A DNA stretch of 64,000 nt, from contig NZ_RCZM01000003.1 of the NCBI RefSeq assembly GCF_006438965.1, positions 248,001 to 312,000 of the forward strand. The letters run 5' to 3'. This DNA comes from Pedococcus bigeumensis (GTDB taxonomy: Bacteria > Actinomycetota > Actinomycetes > Actinomycetales > Dermatophilaceae). The position numbers and the translations under genes are program-made. The notes beneath the pieces are model-generated. The model worked only from the letters and a program-made list of their open reading frames with translations, searched no databases and had not been told where the DNA came from. Below, piece by piece: positions 1-8,038 of the stretch (position 1 is its first letter; every line of letters begins with the position of its first letter).

Positions 1-2
1 AG

Positions 3-329
3 GATGCGTGGTCTCCTCCCCAGCTGGCGTCGCAGGCCAAAGGTGCGCAGGCCGAGCTCGGCTGGGCTCTGCGCCCGGAGGAAACCGGCAAGGGCTACGC
101 GACCGAGGCGGTCGAGGCGGCCCTGCGGCTCTGCTTCGACGACCTAGGTCTGCACCGAGTGACCGCAGGGTGTTTCGTCGCCAACACGGCCTCGTATCGA
201 CTGATGGAACGGGTCGGCATGCGACGTGAGACCTTCACGCTGAAGAACGCCCTGCACCCATCCGGGGAATGGCTGGACAGCTACGGCTACGCACTCCTGG
301 CGGAGGAGTGGCACCACCGCCACCTCTGA
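3..329 (+). CDS. GNAT family N-acetyltransferase (RimJ/RimL type), 5' truncated by window edge
   Basis: The open frame runs from the window edge to a TGA at 327-329 and gives the last 108 residues of a GNAT acetyltransferase. The acetyl-CoA pyrophosphate-binding signature is visible as RPEETGKGYATEA, followed by the helix LCFDDLGLHRVTAGCFVANT and the typical NTASYRLMERVGMR segment of the RimJ/RimL branch. These enzymes transfer acetyl from acetyl-CoA to protein N-termini or small amines; the substrate here is unknown. It is the left chromosomal boundary of the mobile region: a transposon-like end begins three bases after its stop codon. Confidence 0.85.
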   Translation, partial: DAWSPPQLASQAKGAQAELGWALRPEETGKGYATEAVEAALRLCFDDLGLHRVTAGCFVANTASYRLMERVGMRRETFTLKNALHPSGEWLDSYGYALLAEEWHHRHL

Positions 330-332
330 CCG

Positions 333-406
333 TGTGTAGCGACCGGAAGGTGTCACCGTCGACGACACGAACTGTCACCGGTGACACCTTCTGTCACTTG
401 TCCACA
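333..406 (+). repeat. Orphan Tn7-like left end (element A)
   Basis: The sequence begins TGTGTAGCGACC and aligns with the left end of the complete element at 4684 (TGTGAAGCGACA). It holds two direct TnsB-type sites of the form CGAC-N6/7-TGTCA at 340-355 and 363-377 (23-bp spacing), one inverted copy at 382-396, and then TTGTCCACA at 398-406. This is the same site order as the left end at 4684-4757. No paired right end preceded by this cargo and followed by the flanking GACCG is visible, so the element appears to have lost its right end or to share the one at 29254. Confidence 0.7.
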
Positions 407-583
407 AGGGTTTCGCGGCCATGATGGGCTTAGGCATTCCGGAACTCGGCCAGCACGATGGCCTCGCTGTCCAGTAGCAGGGCTGATGCGGTGCCATGCT
501 CGGGAGCTGGGTTGTTGCCCGCCATCGCTTCGGGACCTTCGCCACTAGTGGTTCCATCGTGGGGGTGACTGCATGGTTCTGTG

Positions 584-1195
584 ATGACCAACCGCTTCAA
601 CGCTTTGCGTGCTCTGGGTTTGACTGCTGCATCCGCGGCACTGCTTCTCGCAGGGTGTTCAGCGCCAAGCCGGTCTGGTGGGGGGATGTTGGGCGGTGGC
701 GCAGGGTCGTCGGGCGGAATGATGGGTGGCACAGATGGCTACCACTATTCGCGACTGCGTTGTTCTCCGCCGGTGGACTTACCGGGCGTCACGGTACGGG
801 TCGTGCTGGCCGATATGGGTATGACGCGGATGGTGGGTGGAGATGCGCCCATGGGCGCACGAATGATGCTGGATGCCGCCCCGGCCTCCACCTCCGCGGG
901 CACGGTGACCTTCGTGGCGAGCAACATGGGCTGGCGAACCCACGAACTGGTAGTCATGCCGTTGTCCGACCAGGCCGCTGCGGGACGGCGCGTGGCCGGT
1001 GCGGACGGGAGGGTCGCGGAGGACGACAGCCTGGGCGAGGCGTCTTCGTCGTGCGCCGCCGGGTCGGGTGAAGGCATCGACGCGGGCGCCGTTGGCTGGG
1101 TGACGCTGAGGCTTGCGCCCGGACGGTACGAGTTGGTGTGCAACCTCAAGAACCACTACGTGAACGGGATGTACGAGGAGTTGACCATTCGCTGA
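584..1195 (+). CDS. Cupredoxin-like (blue copper) lipoprotein
   Basis: 203 residues. A lipoprotein signal peptide ends in ALLLAGC (lipidated Cys about residue 25) and is followed by a Gly/Met-rich linker. The C-terminal half is a cupredoxin-like beta domain: THELVV supplies one His, and the last strand reads YELVCNLKNHYVNGM, the Cys-x4-His-x4-Met copper ligand pattern of sulfocyanin-like and plastocyanin-like proteins. Likely a membrane-anchored copper or electron carrier outside the cell. GTG at 581 is an equally possible start, directly adjacent. It is cargo of the orphan element, beside two metal exporters, which suggests a metal-stress role (inference). The 170 bases before it show no gene. 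Confidence 0.72.
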   Translation: MTNRFNALRALGLTAASAALLLAGCSAPSRSGGGMLGGGAGSSGGMMGGTDGYHYSRLRCSPPVDLPGVTVRVVLADMGMTRMVGGDAPMGARMMLDAAPASTSAGTVTFVASNMGWRTHELVVMPLSDQAAAGRRVAGADGRVAEDDSLGEASSSCAAGSGEGIDAGAVGWVTLRLAPGRYELVCNLKNHYVNGMYEELTIR

Positions 1196-1280
1196 GCCGG
1201 TCGCGAGGTTTGGTAGTACGGGCAACAAGCATCACCCTGCTCACGAGTGACCCGAAGTCGACCGCATCGAGGCCCGGTGC

Positions 1281-2390
1281 TCAGCCGGTGTTGAGTCCGT
1301 GGTGTGCCAAGGTGGCGTGCTGTCGCTCGCCTTCGGCGCCTGCCGGGCTGACGTGGACGGTGGCTTCGACGAGTTTCGGGACGTCGTGCAGAAGCCGGTG
1401 GTGTGCCTCGATGGACACGGCGTGGGACTGGACCACGGTGAGCGTTGGGTCGACGGTGATCCCGGCTTCGGCGCGGACCCGGTGCCCGACCCAGCGGAGC
1501 CGGACCGTTTCGACGTCGATGACGCCCGGGGTGTGTTGGAGGCTGTGCTCGGTGGCGGCGACCAGCGCGGGGTCGACGGCGTCCATGAGCCGTCGGTAGA
1601 TGTCGCGGACCGCTCCCTTGAGCACAAAGAGGATGGCAACGGTGATGAGCAGCCCGACGATCGGGTCGGCCAGGGGGAACCCTGCCGAGACGCCGATGGC
1701 CCCGACGACCACGGCCAGGGAGGTGAAGCCGTCGGTGCGCGCATGGACGCCGTCGGCGACCAGTGCGGCCGACCCGATCTGTCGACCGACACGGATCCGG
1801 TAGCTCGCGACGAGCTCATTGCCGGCGAAGCCGATGAGCCCGGCCGCGATCACGACCCATGCGTGGGTCAGCGGTTGCGGGTCAAGCAGCCTGCGGACCG
1901 ACTCCCATCCCGCAACGAGCGCGGACAGCACGATCATGAGCACGATGAAGACGCCGGCCAGATCTTCGGCCCGGCCGAAGCCGTAGGTGTACCGCCGTGT
2001 GGCGGGGCGCCGTCCGAGCGCGAACGCGATCCACAGCGGCACCGCTGTCAACGCGTCGGACAGGTTGTGGATCGTGTCAGCGAGGAGTGCTACCGAACCG
2101 GTGATGACGACGAGGACGGCTTGGATGAGGGCGGTCAGGCCAAGGACGACAAGGCTGATCTTGACCGCGCGAATTCCTCGTGCGCTCGTCTCCAGCGCGG
2201 CGTCGACTGAGTCGGCCGCGTCATGGCTGTGCGGGCGGAACGTGGTGGTCAGCCAGCCGCGGACACCAGTCGCGTGCTCGTGGTCGTGCTGGTGGTCATG
2301 CTGGTGGTCATGCTGGTGGTCATGCTGGTGCTCGCTCATAGGAGGGGCCGGTCCTTGGGGTGGTCGGTGCACTGGGACAAGCGTAGACAT
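1281..2390 (-). CDS. Cation diffusion facilitator with His-rich N-terminus
   Basis: 369 residues, six predicted membrane segments. CDF zinc-site motifs are visible as ADTIHNLSD (TM2) and ADGVHARTD (TM5), with the cytosolic C-terminal domain following YRRLMDAVDP. The N-terminus carries a HDHQ repeat tract that probably binds metal before export. Family members exchange Zn, Cd, Co or Fe for protons across the membrane. An internal ATG (MSEHQH) 51 bases downstream could be the real start. It diverges from the ArsR gene at 2427 with a palindrome between them, so repression relieved by metal is likely. Confidence 0.9.
   Translation of the reverse strand: MSTLVPVHRPPQGPAPPMSEHQHDHQHDHQHDHQHDHEHATGVRGWLTTTFRPHSHDAADSVDAALETSARGIRAVKISLVVLGLTALIQAVLVVITGSVALLADTIHNLSDALTAVPLWIAFALGRRPATRRYTYGFGRAEDLAGVFIVLMIVLSALVAGWESVRRLLDPQPLTHAWVVIAAGLIGFAGNELVASYRIRVGRQIGSAALVADGVHARTDGFTSLAVVVGAIGVSAGFPLADPIVGLLITVAILFVLKGAVRDIYRRLMDAVDPALVAATEHSLQHTPGVIDVETVRLRWVGHRVRAEAGITVDPTLTVVQSHAVSIEAHHRLLHDVPKLVEATVHVSPAGAEGERQHATLAHHGLNTG
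2282..2329 (-). repeat. Four 12-bp tandem repeats encoding HDHQ
   Basis: The unit GGTCATGCTGGT (plus strand) is repeated four times, the first copy with one change (GGTCGTGCTGGT). On the coding strand it reads as alternating His-Asp-His-Gln near the start of the CDF exporter. Such arrays can change copy number by slippage and so change the number of metal ligands. Confidence 0.85.
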
Positions 2391-2408
2391 ATGAATGCCT
2401 GCTCATGT
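2387..2408. promoter_or_regulatory. Putative ArsR/SmtB operator between divergent exporter and repressor
   Basis: An imperfect palindrome with core ATGA-N8-TCAT (2391-2406), inside longer arms ACAT...ATGT, overlaps the start codon of the CDF gene and lies 20 bases before the ArsR gene. The spacing resembles SmtB/CzrA-type operators. Role inferred from position. Confidence 0.5.
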
Positions 2409-2426
2409 AATCGTTAGGATCACGAC

Positions 2427-2810
2427 GTGGGACATCAGCGCGCCGGGCACGCCACCAGCATCGACCTGGACATGGAGACCGCCCAGTCGGTCGCGGGAAT
2501 CCTGCATGCCCTCGCCACCCCCAGCCGCGTGCGCATCCTCGCCCGTCTCCAGGACGGCCCGCACTCCGTTGGCGAACTCACCGAGGCCATCGGGATGGAA
2601 CAATCAGCGGTCTCCCACCAACTCCGACACCTGCGGGACCTCGGCTTCGTGACCGCCGAACGGCAGGGCCGCCACATGCTCTACGAACTCTTCGATGACC
2701 ACGTCGCCGAGCTGATCGACCAAGCCCTCTCCCACGCTGAGCACCTGCGCACATCGGTGCCCAGTCACGGCGGGCGACGCGGCGCCGCTGCAGAGACCGG
2801 ATCGACCTAG
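2427..2810 (+). CDS. ArsR/SmtB family metal-sensing repressor (NmtR/SmtB-like)
   Basis: 127 residues with a GTG start. The winged helix is visible as LATPSRVRILARL then GELTEAIGMEQSAVSHQLRHLRDLGFV. The last helix contains DDHVAELIDQALSHAEH, the Asp/His...His-x2-His arrangement of the alpha-5 metal site in SmtB, CzrA and NmtR, which sense Zn, Co or Ni. It is divergent from the CDF exporter and is expected to repress it until metal binds; the cognate metal cannot be read from sequence. Confidence 0.88.
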   Translation: MGHQRAGHATSIDLDMETAQSVAGILHALATPSRVRILARLQDGPHSVGELTEAIGMEQSAVSHQLRHLRDLGFVTAERQGRHMLYELFDDHVAELIDQALSHAEHLRTSVPSHGGRRGAAAETGST

Positions 2811-2848
2811 CGCGTCGGGTCCGTCATGGGTCGACCCGGGGTTGAGCC

Positions 2849-2869
2849 ATATCGGCCATGTCCCGATAT
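2849..2869. promoter_or_regulatory. Palindromic operator upstream of CmtR-like gene
   Basis: Perfect 7-bp arms ATATCGG and CCGATAT separated by 7 bases. It ends 9 bases before the ATG chosen at 2879 and would cover an alternative ATG at 2858, which is one reason for preferring the downstream start. Likely autoregulatory site of the repressor that follows. Confidence 0.55.
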
Positions 2870-2878
2870 CATCGGGCC

Positions 2879-3271
2879 ATGCCGATGAATACGACGTCCT
2901 CCGCGCTCGCGGTGCGGGTTGACCAGACCCCTGCTTTGTCGGTCGCCGCGTGCCTGTTTCGCGGTCTGGGGGACCCTGCCCGGCTCGCAATCCTGCAGCA
3001 CCTGACCTTGGGTGAGCACAAGGTCACGGAGCTGACAGCACACTTGGGTCTGGCGCAGTCGACCGTGTCGGGGCATTTGGCGTGCCTGCGGGATTGTGGT
3101 TTGGTGTCGTCTCGTCCACAGGGCAGGTCGTCGATGTGGTCGCTGTCTGCAGCCCCGGAGATCTTGGCCGTCCTGGCCGCTGCCGAAGGCCTGCTCGCCG
3201 CGACCGGCGACGCCGCGACCGGCGACGCCGTCGCCCTGTGCCCCCGGTTCGGGACGGACACGGCCCTGTGA
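2879..3271 (+). CDS. ArsR family repressor, CmtR-like Cd/Pb sensor
   Basis: 130 residues. The winged-helix core FRGLGDPARLAILQHL is followed by the recognition region AQSTVSGHLACLRDCGLVSSRPQGR. The Cys-x3-Cys in HLACLRDC corresponds to the two thiol ligands of mycobacterial CmtR, and a further Cys near the C-terminus (VALCPRF) could be the third. It overlaps the following transporter by 4 bases (GTGA), so the two are co-transcribed and probably form a Cd/Pb-responsive export operon (inference). Confidence 0.85.
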   Translation: MPMNTTSSALAVRVDQTPALSVAACLFRGLGDPARLAILQHLTLGEHKVTELTAHLGLAQSTVSGHLACLRDCGLVSSRPQGRSSMWSLSAAPEILAVLAAAEGLLAATGDAATGDAVALCPRFGTDTAL

Positions 3272-4089
3272 GCACGCAGCACCTGCACACCACTGCAGCC
3301 CAGCTGACCCCCGACGACCGCGCCCGGCTCGGACGACGCGCGCAGGCGTTGGCGGGGGCCAGCGTCGCCTACAACGCGATCGAGTGCGTCATCGCCGTCG
3401 CGGCTGGGATCGCCGCAGGGTCGGTCGCCCTGGTCGGGTTCGGGCTCGACTCCATCGTCGAGGTATCGTCCGGGCTCATCATCTTGTGGCAGTTCCGCCA
3501 CCGGCTGCCCGAGAGCCGTGAACGCGTCGCGTTGCGCCTCATGGCCCTGTCGTTCTTCGCCCTCGCCGCGTACGTCACGTTCGAGTCGGCCAGATCCCTG
3601 CTCAGCGGCGCGGAGCCGGACGCCTCCCCAGTCGGGATCGGTCTGGCGGTTGCGTCGTTGGTGATCATGCCCTTCCTGTCCTGGGCGCAGCGCCGCACCG
3701 GACGGGCCCTCGGGTCAAGCACGGTGGTTGCTGACTCGACCCAGACGCTGCTGTGCACCTACCTGTCCGCGGTGCTGCTCGTTGGGCTTGTCCTGAATGC
3801 CACCCTCGGGTGGGGCTGGGCCGACCCGCTCGCCGGGCTGGCCATCGCGGCCGTTGCCGTGAAGGAAGGCCGGGAGGCCTGGCGTGGTGAAGCGTGCGGT
3901 TGCGGCCCGACCACGATCACCGTCGACGGCGAGGCGGCGACCACAACGACGGACGACGGCGACGACTGCTGCGGTGCCGACGTCACCGCTCGGGCCGGCG
4001 ATGGAGTGCCGGTCAGCCTTGGCCTACCGGGACCGAAGACCGGGGCTAGGGCTGAGGCCGCCCCGCAAGCGCAGGGATGGGGACCGTGA
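3268..4089 (+). CDS. CDF-like cation transporter with Cys-rich tail
   Basis: 273 residues, GTG start overlapping the repressor stop. Several hydrophobic helices; the TM2 motif GFGLDSIVEVSSG has the metal-site Asp/Glu pattern of the short CDF branch, and TM5 reads VVADSTQTLLCTYLSA. After the last membrane segment the protein carries GEACGCGP and DDCCGAD, a thiol-rich tail suited to soft metals. The long C-terminal cytosolic domain of the classical CDF at 1281 is absent. Operon position behind a CmtR-like sensor suggests Cd(II) or Pb(II) efflux. Confidence 0.8.
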   Translation: MSTQHLHTTAAQLTPDDRARLGRRAQALAGASVAYNAIECVIAVAAGIAAGSVALVGFGLDSIVEVSSGLIILWQFRHRLPESRERVALRLMALSFFALAAYVTFESARSLLSGAEPDASPVGIGLAVASLVIMPFLSWAQRRTGRALGSSTVVADSTQTLLCTYLSAVLLVGLVLNATLGWGWADPLAGLAIAAVAVKEGREAWRGEACGCGPTTITVDGEAATTTTDDGDDCCGADVTARAGDGVPVSLGLPGPKTGARAEAAPQAQGWGP

Positions 4090-4625
4090 CCGACCAGGTG
4101 GACAGGCAGTCCATCCACGCCGAGATGGCACGGGCGAGAACGACGTTCACCGCTCTGGTGGACGCGGCCTCCGCGGTCGACCTGCGACGGCGAACCGACG
4201 GTACCCGGTGGACCAACCAACAGATGCTGTTCCACATGCTGTTCGGGTACCTGATCGTGGCCCGGCTGCTGTGGCTGGTCAGGCTCTTCGGGCGGCTCCC
4301 CGACCGGTACAGCCTGCGGTTCACGCACGCCCTGAACGCCGGACAGCGTCCCTTCCACGTGATCAACTACCTCGGGTCGTGCGTCGGAGCGCTCGTGTTC
4401 CGCGGCCCTCGGCTGGCCCGACGGTTCGACCGGGTCATCTCCGCACTACTGCACCACCTCGACCGGGAGACCGACGTGAGCCTGGCCCGCCAGATGCACT
4501 TCCCGGTGGACTGGGACCCCTACTTCCGCGACACCATGACCCTGCTTGACGTCTACCACTACGGAACCCAGCACTTCGACTTCCACGCTCAACAGTTGAC
4601 GCTGCCACCGCCCATCACCCCGTGA
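4077..4625 (+). CDS. DinB superfamily protein
   Basis: 182 residues, overlapping the transporter by 13 bases, so probably translated from the same message. The four-helix DinB fold is suggested by RWTNQQMLFHMLFGY in helix 2 and YHYGTQHFDFHAQQL in the last helix, which place three His residues as in the metal site of DinB/YfiT proteins. Actinobacterial relatives are thiol- or mycothiol-linked transferases or of unknown function. Its presence in a metal-resistance operon may point to thiol metabolism, but this is only inference. Confidence 0.7.
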   Translation: MGTVTDQVDRQSIHAEMARARTTFTALVDAASAVDLRRRTDGTRWTNQQMLFHMLFGYLIVARLLWLVRLFGRLPDRYSLRFTHALNAGQRPFHVINYLGSCVGALVFRGPRLARRFDRVISALLHHLDRETDVSLARQMHFPVDWDPYFRDTMTLLDVYHYGTQHFDFHAQQLTLPPPITP

Positions 4626-4678
4626 CAAACTCGTCCATGAGCAGCGGCAGACGGTCAAAGCCTCAGGACACTGTGAGG

Positions 4679-4683
4679 TTGCT
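4679..4683. repeat. Left target-site duplication TTGCT
   Basis: TTGCT immediately precedes the terminal TGTGAAGCGAC of the element, and the same five bases follow its other terminus at 29255-29259. Five-base duplications are the hallmark of Tn7-like transposition. Confidence 0.85.
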
Positions 4684-4757
4684 TGTGAAGCGACATGGAA
4701 GTGTCACCACCAGCGACATGGGGTGTCACCGGTGACACCTCATGTCGCTTATCCACA
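4684..4757 (+). repeat. Left end of Tn7-like element: TnsB-type sites and DnaA box
   Basis: Sites CGAC-N6/7-TGTCA occur at 4691-4706 and 4714-4728 (23 bp apart), followed by an inverted copy at 4733-4747. Sites two and three together form a perfect palindrome centred near 4730. Directly inside is TTATCCACA at 4749-4757, an exact DnaA-box consensus. Confidence 0.8.
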
Positions 4758-4835
4758 GGGTTGCTTGGCGGGGCCGAGCGCGCTCATGACCATTGGCGGC
4801 GCTGACAGTCGCCCCGTTGCCGGAGTGTCGCGCGA

Positions 4836-5831
4836 CTACTCGATTTCTCGGTAGGACCCCGCCGGACCGCCTGGCATACCGGGAAGGTGGGGCAACTTGC
4901 CTTCGGAACCTCGGAAGACGAGGTAGGCCCAACCCCGAACGTCCTCGTTGTTGTCGTTTCGGAGATTGGCGACGAGTTCCGGGTCGGGCATCTTCCAAAC
5001 CTCAACCCCGACAGTCTTGTCGGCCTGCCGGACTTGCTTGACCGCGTCACTGTCCCATGCACCCAACGCAGCCAATCGGACCTTTGCCGACTTGTCAGTG
5101 AGACCTCGAAGCACCGCCGAGCGCGGTCGGCTGTGTCCGCCTCGCTCCTTGTCGTACAGCAGCGTCGCACGAACTTTGGCGGACGGGTCGGCGGCCAGGC
5201 TGTCCACGACGTCCGAGGGAAGGCGCCTCCATTTGGCCAGCGCGAGCCGGTCGGCCGGAGTGGCTTGGGCAAGCAGGATCCGGGAGACACTGGGGTCCTT
5301 CCATACTCCGCGGGATCGTGCGAGTGCGTGCCGGACCTCGGGGTCAGGGTGGCCCGCGAGCATCCTGGCCGCGGTCGCGGGGAGGATGCCTCGGTAGGAC
5401 GCGGCTGCCTTGACGACCTCGATGTCCGGGTCACCAGCGAGCCGTTCCAGGGTTGCGTCACTCAGGTTGTTCCCCAGCATCGGCTTCGCAGCCCGTAGAG
5501 CAGCGACGCGTGCTGCCGAACTCGCAGAGCGAGCCTTCGGCTCCCACACGATCTGGCTCTCTGCATCCCGGTACGCCTTGATCCGCTCGAACCCGCGCGC
5601 GTAGGCGTCGTACAGGCGGTCACCGTCCGGGTCGGACTCATCGAGCGCATCCCGCTGCCGCCAGATCTCCTGCCTACCGGCGTCGGTAGCGGCGTGCTCG
5701 ATTCGGGCTTCGGCCAAGCGGTCCTCGTTCTCGACGCTCCGGTTAGCGGCGTACGCGGCCTCAGCCGCGCGCAACGCCTCACGGGTGTGCGCTGCGCAGC
5801 GACGGCCACCCTCGGCCTGGGACTTGCACAT
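4836..5831 (-). CDS. HEAT-repeat-like cargo protein
   Basis: 331 residues. The N-terminus MCKSQAEGGRRCAAHT is a cysteine-containing opening common in actinobacterial phage and island proteins. Residues about 30-110 are charged helix. From about residue 118 onward there are repeated units of the type LAGDPDIEVVKAAASYRGIL, LAGHPDPEVRHALARSRGV, LAADPSAKVRATLLYDK and LTDKSAKVRLAALGAW, that is, HEAT or variant-LRR helical repeats that form a protein-binding solenoid. Function unknown. It is the first gene inside the left end and reads toward that end. Confidence 0.7.
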   Translation of the reverse strand: MCKSQAEGGRRCAAHTREALRAAEAAYAANRSVENEDRLAEARIEHAATDAGRQEIWRQRDALDESDPDGDRLYDAYARGFERIKAYRDAESQIVWEPKARSASSAARVAALRAAKPMLGNNLSDATLERLAGDPDIEVVKAAASYRGILPATAARMLAGHPDPEVRHALARSRGVWKDPSVSRILLAQATPADRLALAKWRRLPSDVVDSLAADPSAKVRATLLYDKERGGHSRPRSAVLRGLTDKSAKVRLAALGAWDSDAVKQVRQADKTVGVEVWKMPDPELVANLRNDNNEDVRGWAYLVFRGSEGKLPHLPGMPGGPAGSYREIE

Positions 5832-5871
5832 GTCGGTACTCCTGACTCTGACGCTGTCTGTCGTGGTGTCA

Positions 5872-6183
5872 CTAACAGGGGTCGCCCTTGCGTGGCGTCC
5901 GCCTCTCGGGCCGGGAGACCGAGGGGCCTGTCGCAGCGGGTTCCGTCTTCAGCGCGACGAGGGCTGCACCCACCACGGCGGTGGCGAGTCTTGTCGCGTA
6001 TGCGTCATCAGCGAGCCTCGCGCTCGGATGGTGTTCTCGGAGCACCCGGACCACCGCCTGCACAGCGTCGACCTGCACCGCGCTGGACGGCGGCCTTCGG
6101 ATTCCTTGCGCCATGGCTGGCCCCTTTTTCGCGACCTGCGCATCACCCTCGTACTCGAACGGGTCCATGCAACGTCCGCTCAT
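5872..6183 (-). CDS. Small hypothetical cargo protein
   Basis: 103 residues, unrecognised. An AGGAGG sits six bases before ATG 6183, so this start is preferred to the adjacent GTG at 6186. A helical middle (VDAVQAVVRVLREHHPSARLADDAYATRLATAVVGAALVAL) is followed by a basic, Pro-rich tail. It lies 40 bases upstream of the HEAT-repeat gene in the same direction and is probably co-transcribed. No catalytic motif is visible. The 280 bases upstream (6187-6464) show no gene. Confidence 0.5.
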   Translation of the reverse strand: MSGRCMDPFEYEGDAQVAKKGPAMAQGIRRPPSSAVQVDAVQAVVRVLREHHPSARLADDAYATRLATAVVGAALVALKTEPAATGPSVSRPERRTPRKGDPC

Positions 6184-6464
6184 CACGGACCTCCTGTCGT
6201 TGTGTCACTGGTCGGTGAGCGAAGCGAAGCGCTGGCTGCCTGCTCGTGCACCTCGCTCCACTATCGGCAGGCGTTCACACGAGGTAACGCGTCACGCACG
6301 CATGCGGGTCCGGCGCGTCATTGCAGGGGCTGAGCCGCATCGCCCGGCAGCGACGGCTGGTGCCACCATCAAACGAGGTGGAACGCCCTCGCGCAGCCCC
6401 TTGCCGCGCCGCGGTGGCAATCCGGTGGGCGGCGAGGAACCAATGGCCTAGTCATGTGTGTCGC

Positions 6465-7451
6465 CTACTTCCAGAGGGAGTAGGCGATGACCGCTGGGAC
6501 TCGTACGTTGAGGCTGCCTGCGCTGGTGGTGAGCCACTGCTCGCTGCCGTTGAGGGTTCCGGTGGAGGGGTCGAAGATGAGGATGTATCGGGTCATCAGA
6601 CCGGAATGGTCGGAGTCTGTGGCGATCGCGACGCCGCGTCGATTTAGCCTGTCCCGCACGGAGCCGAGCACTTGTACGTCGGGTGCTGCAGCGAGGACTT
6701 GAAGGACCGCGGCCTTCTGAGGCTGGGTGAGTTGGCGTTCGCGGGCGAGGTCGGTGACCGCCACGAAGAGTTCGGCGGTGCCGAGGTCGCGGATCGGGTG
6801 TCCAGTCTGCAGGTACTTGGCCAGCGCAGTCGCGTTGGTCGGCGGCGCGGTCTGCCACATCGGATTGAACTCGCCGGGGTTGAACGTCGTTCGACTCAGT
6901 ACCGTGCCCTCGCGTCCTGGTTGGCCGCTGCGGCGCCACGCTTCCCTGCTGTCCTTGTCAGGGAAGGACGGTTCGCCGGTTGACGTCTGGAGCAGCCCGG
7001 AGCGGTCGGCGTTCCAACGCAAGAGCGTTTCGATCGGAATGACGGCGGAGGTCACTTGCTGTCCGTCGATCCGGGTGGACAGGGACCAGTCCTGGGTGTT
7101 GATCACCTGACTTCCGGTGGCGGGTAGGCCTTGTTGCTTCCTGGCGCGCTCGGCGAGCCGGGCGAGAGTGACGTCGGCGGTTCCGGTGAGGGGGGTTATC
7201 CGCAGGGTCGGCGGAGTGGCCGCGAAGGCTGGCGTCGGGTGAGTCACTCCGTGCAGGCCGAGGACTACCGCGGTGACGGCGGCGGCTGCCGCGAGCGCGG
7301 ACCACGTCCACCGTCGGTGAGCACGGCCGCGCGATGGGGCATCAGGCCGCAGGATCGTGCGCAGGTCCTCCCGGGCACGGTCGTCGAGACCCCGGTCCGA
7401 CGCGCTTGGGGCGGGGTTTGCGTCCCTGAGCAGGATCAGTTCATCGCTCAC
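6465..7451 (-). CDS. CU044_5270-like membrane protein, probable anti-sigma partner
   Basis: 328 residues from a GTG that overlaps the end of the ECF sigma gene. Residues 1-55 are cytosolic (LLRDANPAPSAS... LRTILRPD), followed by one membrane helix (WTWSALAAAAAVTAVVLGLHGV) and a large exported domain with repeated beta segments ending in LNVRVPAVIAYSLWK. This layout and the translational overlap with a sigma factor are typical of the actinobacterial CU044_5270 family, encoded beside ECF sigma factors. It probably controls or is controlled by that sigma factor; a zinc anti-sigma motif is not visible. Confidence 0.72.
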   Translation of the reverse strand: MSDELILLRDANPAPSASDRGLDDRAREDLRTILRPDAPSRGRAHRRWTWSALAAAAAVTAVVLGLHGVTHPTPAFAATPPTLRITPLTGTADVTLARLAERARKQQGLPATGSQVINTQDWSLSTRIDGQQVTSAVIPIETLLRWNADRSGLLQTSTGEPSFPDKDSREAWRRSGQPGREGTVLSRTTFNPGEFNPMWQTAPPTNATALAKYLQTGHPIRDLGTAELFVAVTDLARERQLTQPQKAAVLQVLAAAPDVQVLGSVRDRLNRRGVAIATDSDHSGLMTRYILIFDPSTGTLNGSEQWLTTSAGSLNVRVPAVIAYSLWK

Positions 7452-7977
7452 GGCTGTTCCCCTTCGTTGACGCGATGCTTGCGAATTCGTCAAGCGCGTA
7501 CCGGAGTCGGGTGCGGGCGCGGTGAAGGCGGACGCTGGCGGCGTTCGATGTGCAGCCGAGAACCTGACCGATTTGCAGGGGTGTGAGGTCCTCCCAGGCG
7601 CTGAGCCGCAGTATCTCCTGATCAAGTTCTGATAGTCGGCTCATGGCGACGTGCACCGCCTCGTGCATGGGCTCGTTCGGGAGGGTGGGCGGTGCAGTCT
7701 GCGTGACCAGCCGGGCGAGCAGACGGGCTTTTCGGTCTCGGCTTCGCTGCGCGTTGGCGAGCACGTTCCCTGCCGTGGCGTACAGCCATGGGAGGGCCCA
7801 GTCTTCAGGCACTGTGCTGAGCCTGCGCCACGCGACTGTGAACACCTCGGCTGCGGCGTCCCTGGCCTCATGCTCGTCACCCAACCGACGCACCAGGTAG
7901 TACACGATTGACCAGTAGTGCTGCTCATACAGCCGGGTGAACCGCTCGGGTGCGGCGCTCGACTCCCTCATGTCCAT
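7441..7977 (-). CDS. ECF-type RNA polymerase sigma factor
   Basis: 178 residues. Region 2 is seen as FTRLYEQHYWSIVYYLVRRLGDEHEARDAAAEVFTVAWRRL, and region 4 as LSELDQEILRLSAWEDLTPLQIGQVLGCTSNAASVRLHRARTRLRYAL with its helix-turn-helix. No C-terminal extension. It directs RNA polymerase to a small regulon that may include this locus. The gene overlaps the downstream membrane protein by 11 bases, so the pair is one operon. An alternative start two codons downstream (MRESS) is possible. Confidence 0.9.
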   Translation of the reverse strand: MDMRESSAAPERFTRLYEQHYWSIVYYLVRRLGDEHEARDAAAEVFTVAWRRLSTVPEDWALPWLYATAGNVLANAQRSRDRKARLLARLVTQTAPPTLPNEPMHEAVHVAMSRLSELDQEILRLSAWEDLTPLQIGQVLGCTSNAASVRLHRARTRLRYALDEFASIASTKGNSRER

Positions 7978-8038
7978 AACTGTCCACGACAGGGGCGCTT
8001 CTTACACCTGATCTTGACCTCCTCGCGGCGCGCGCCTG

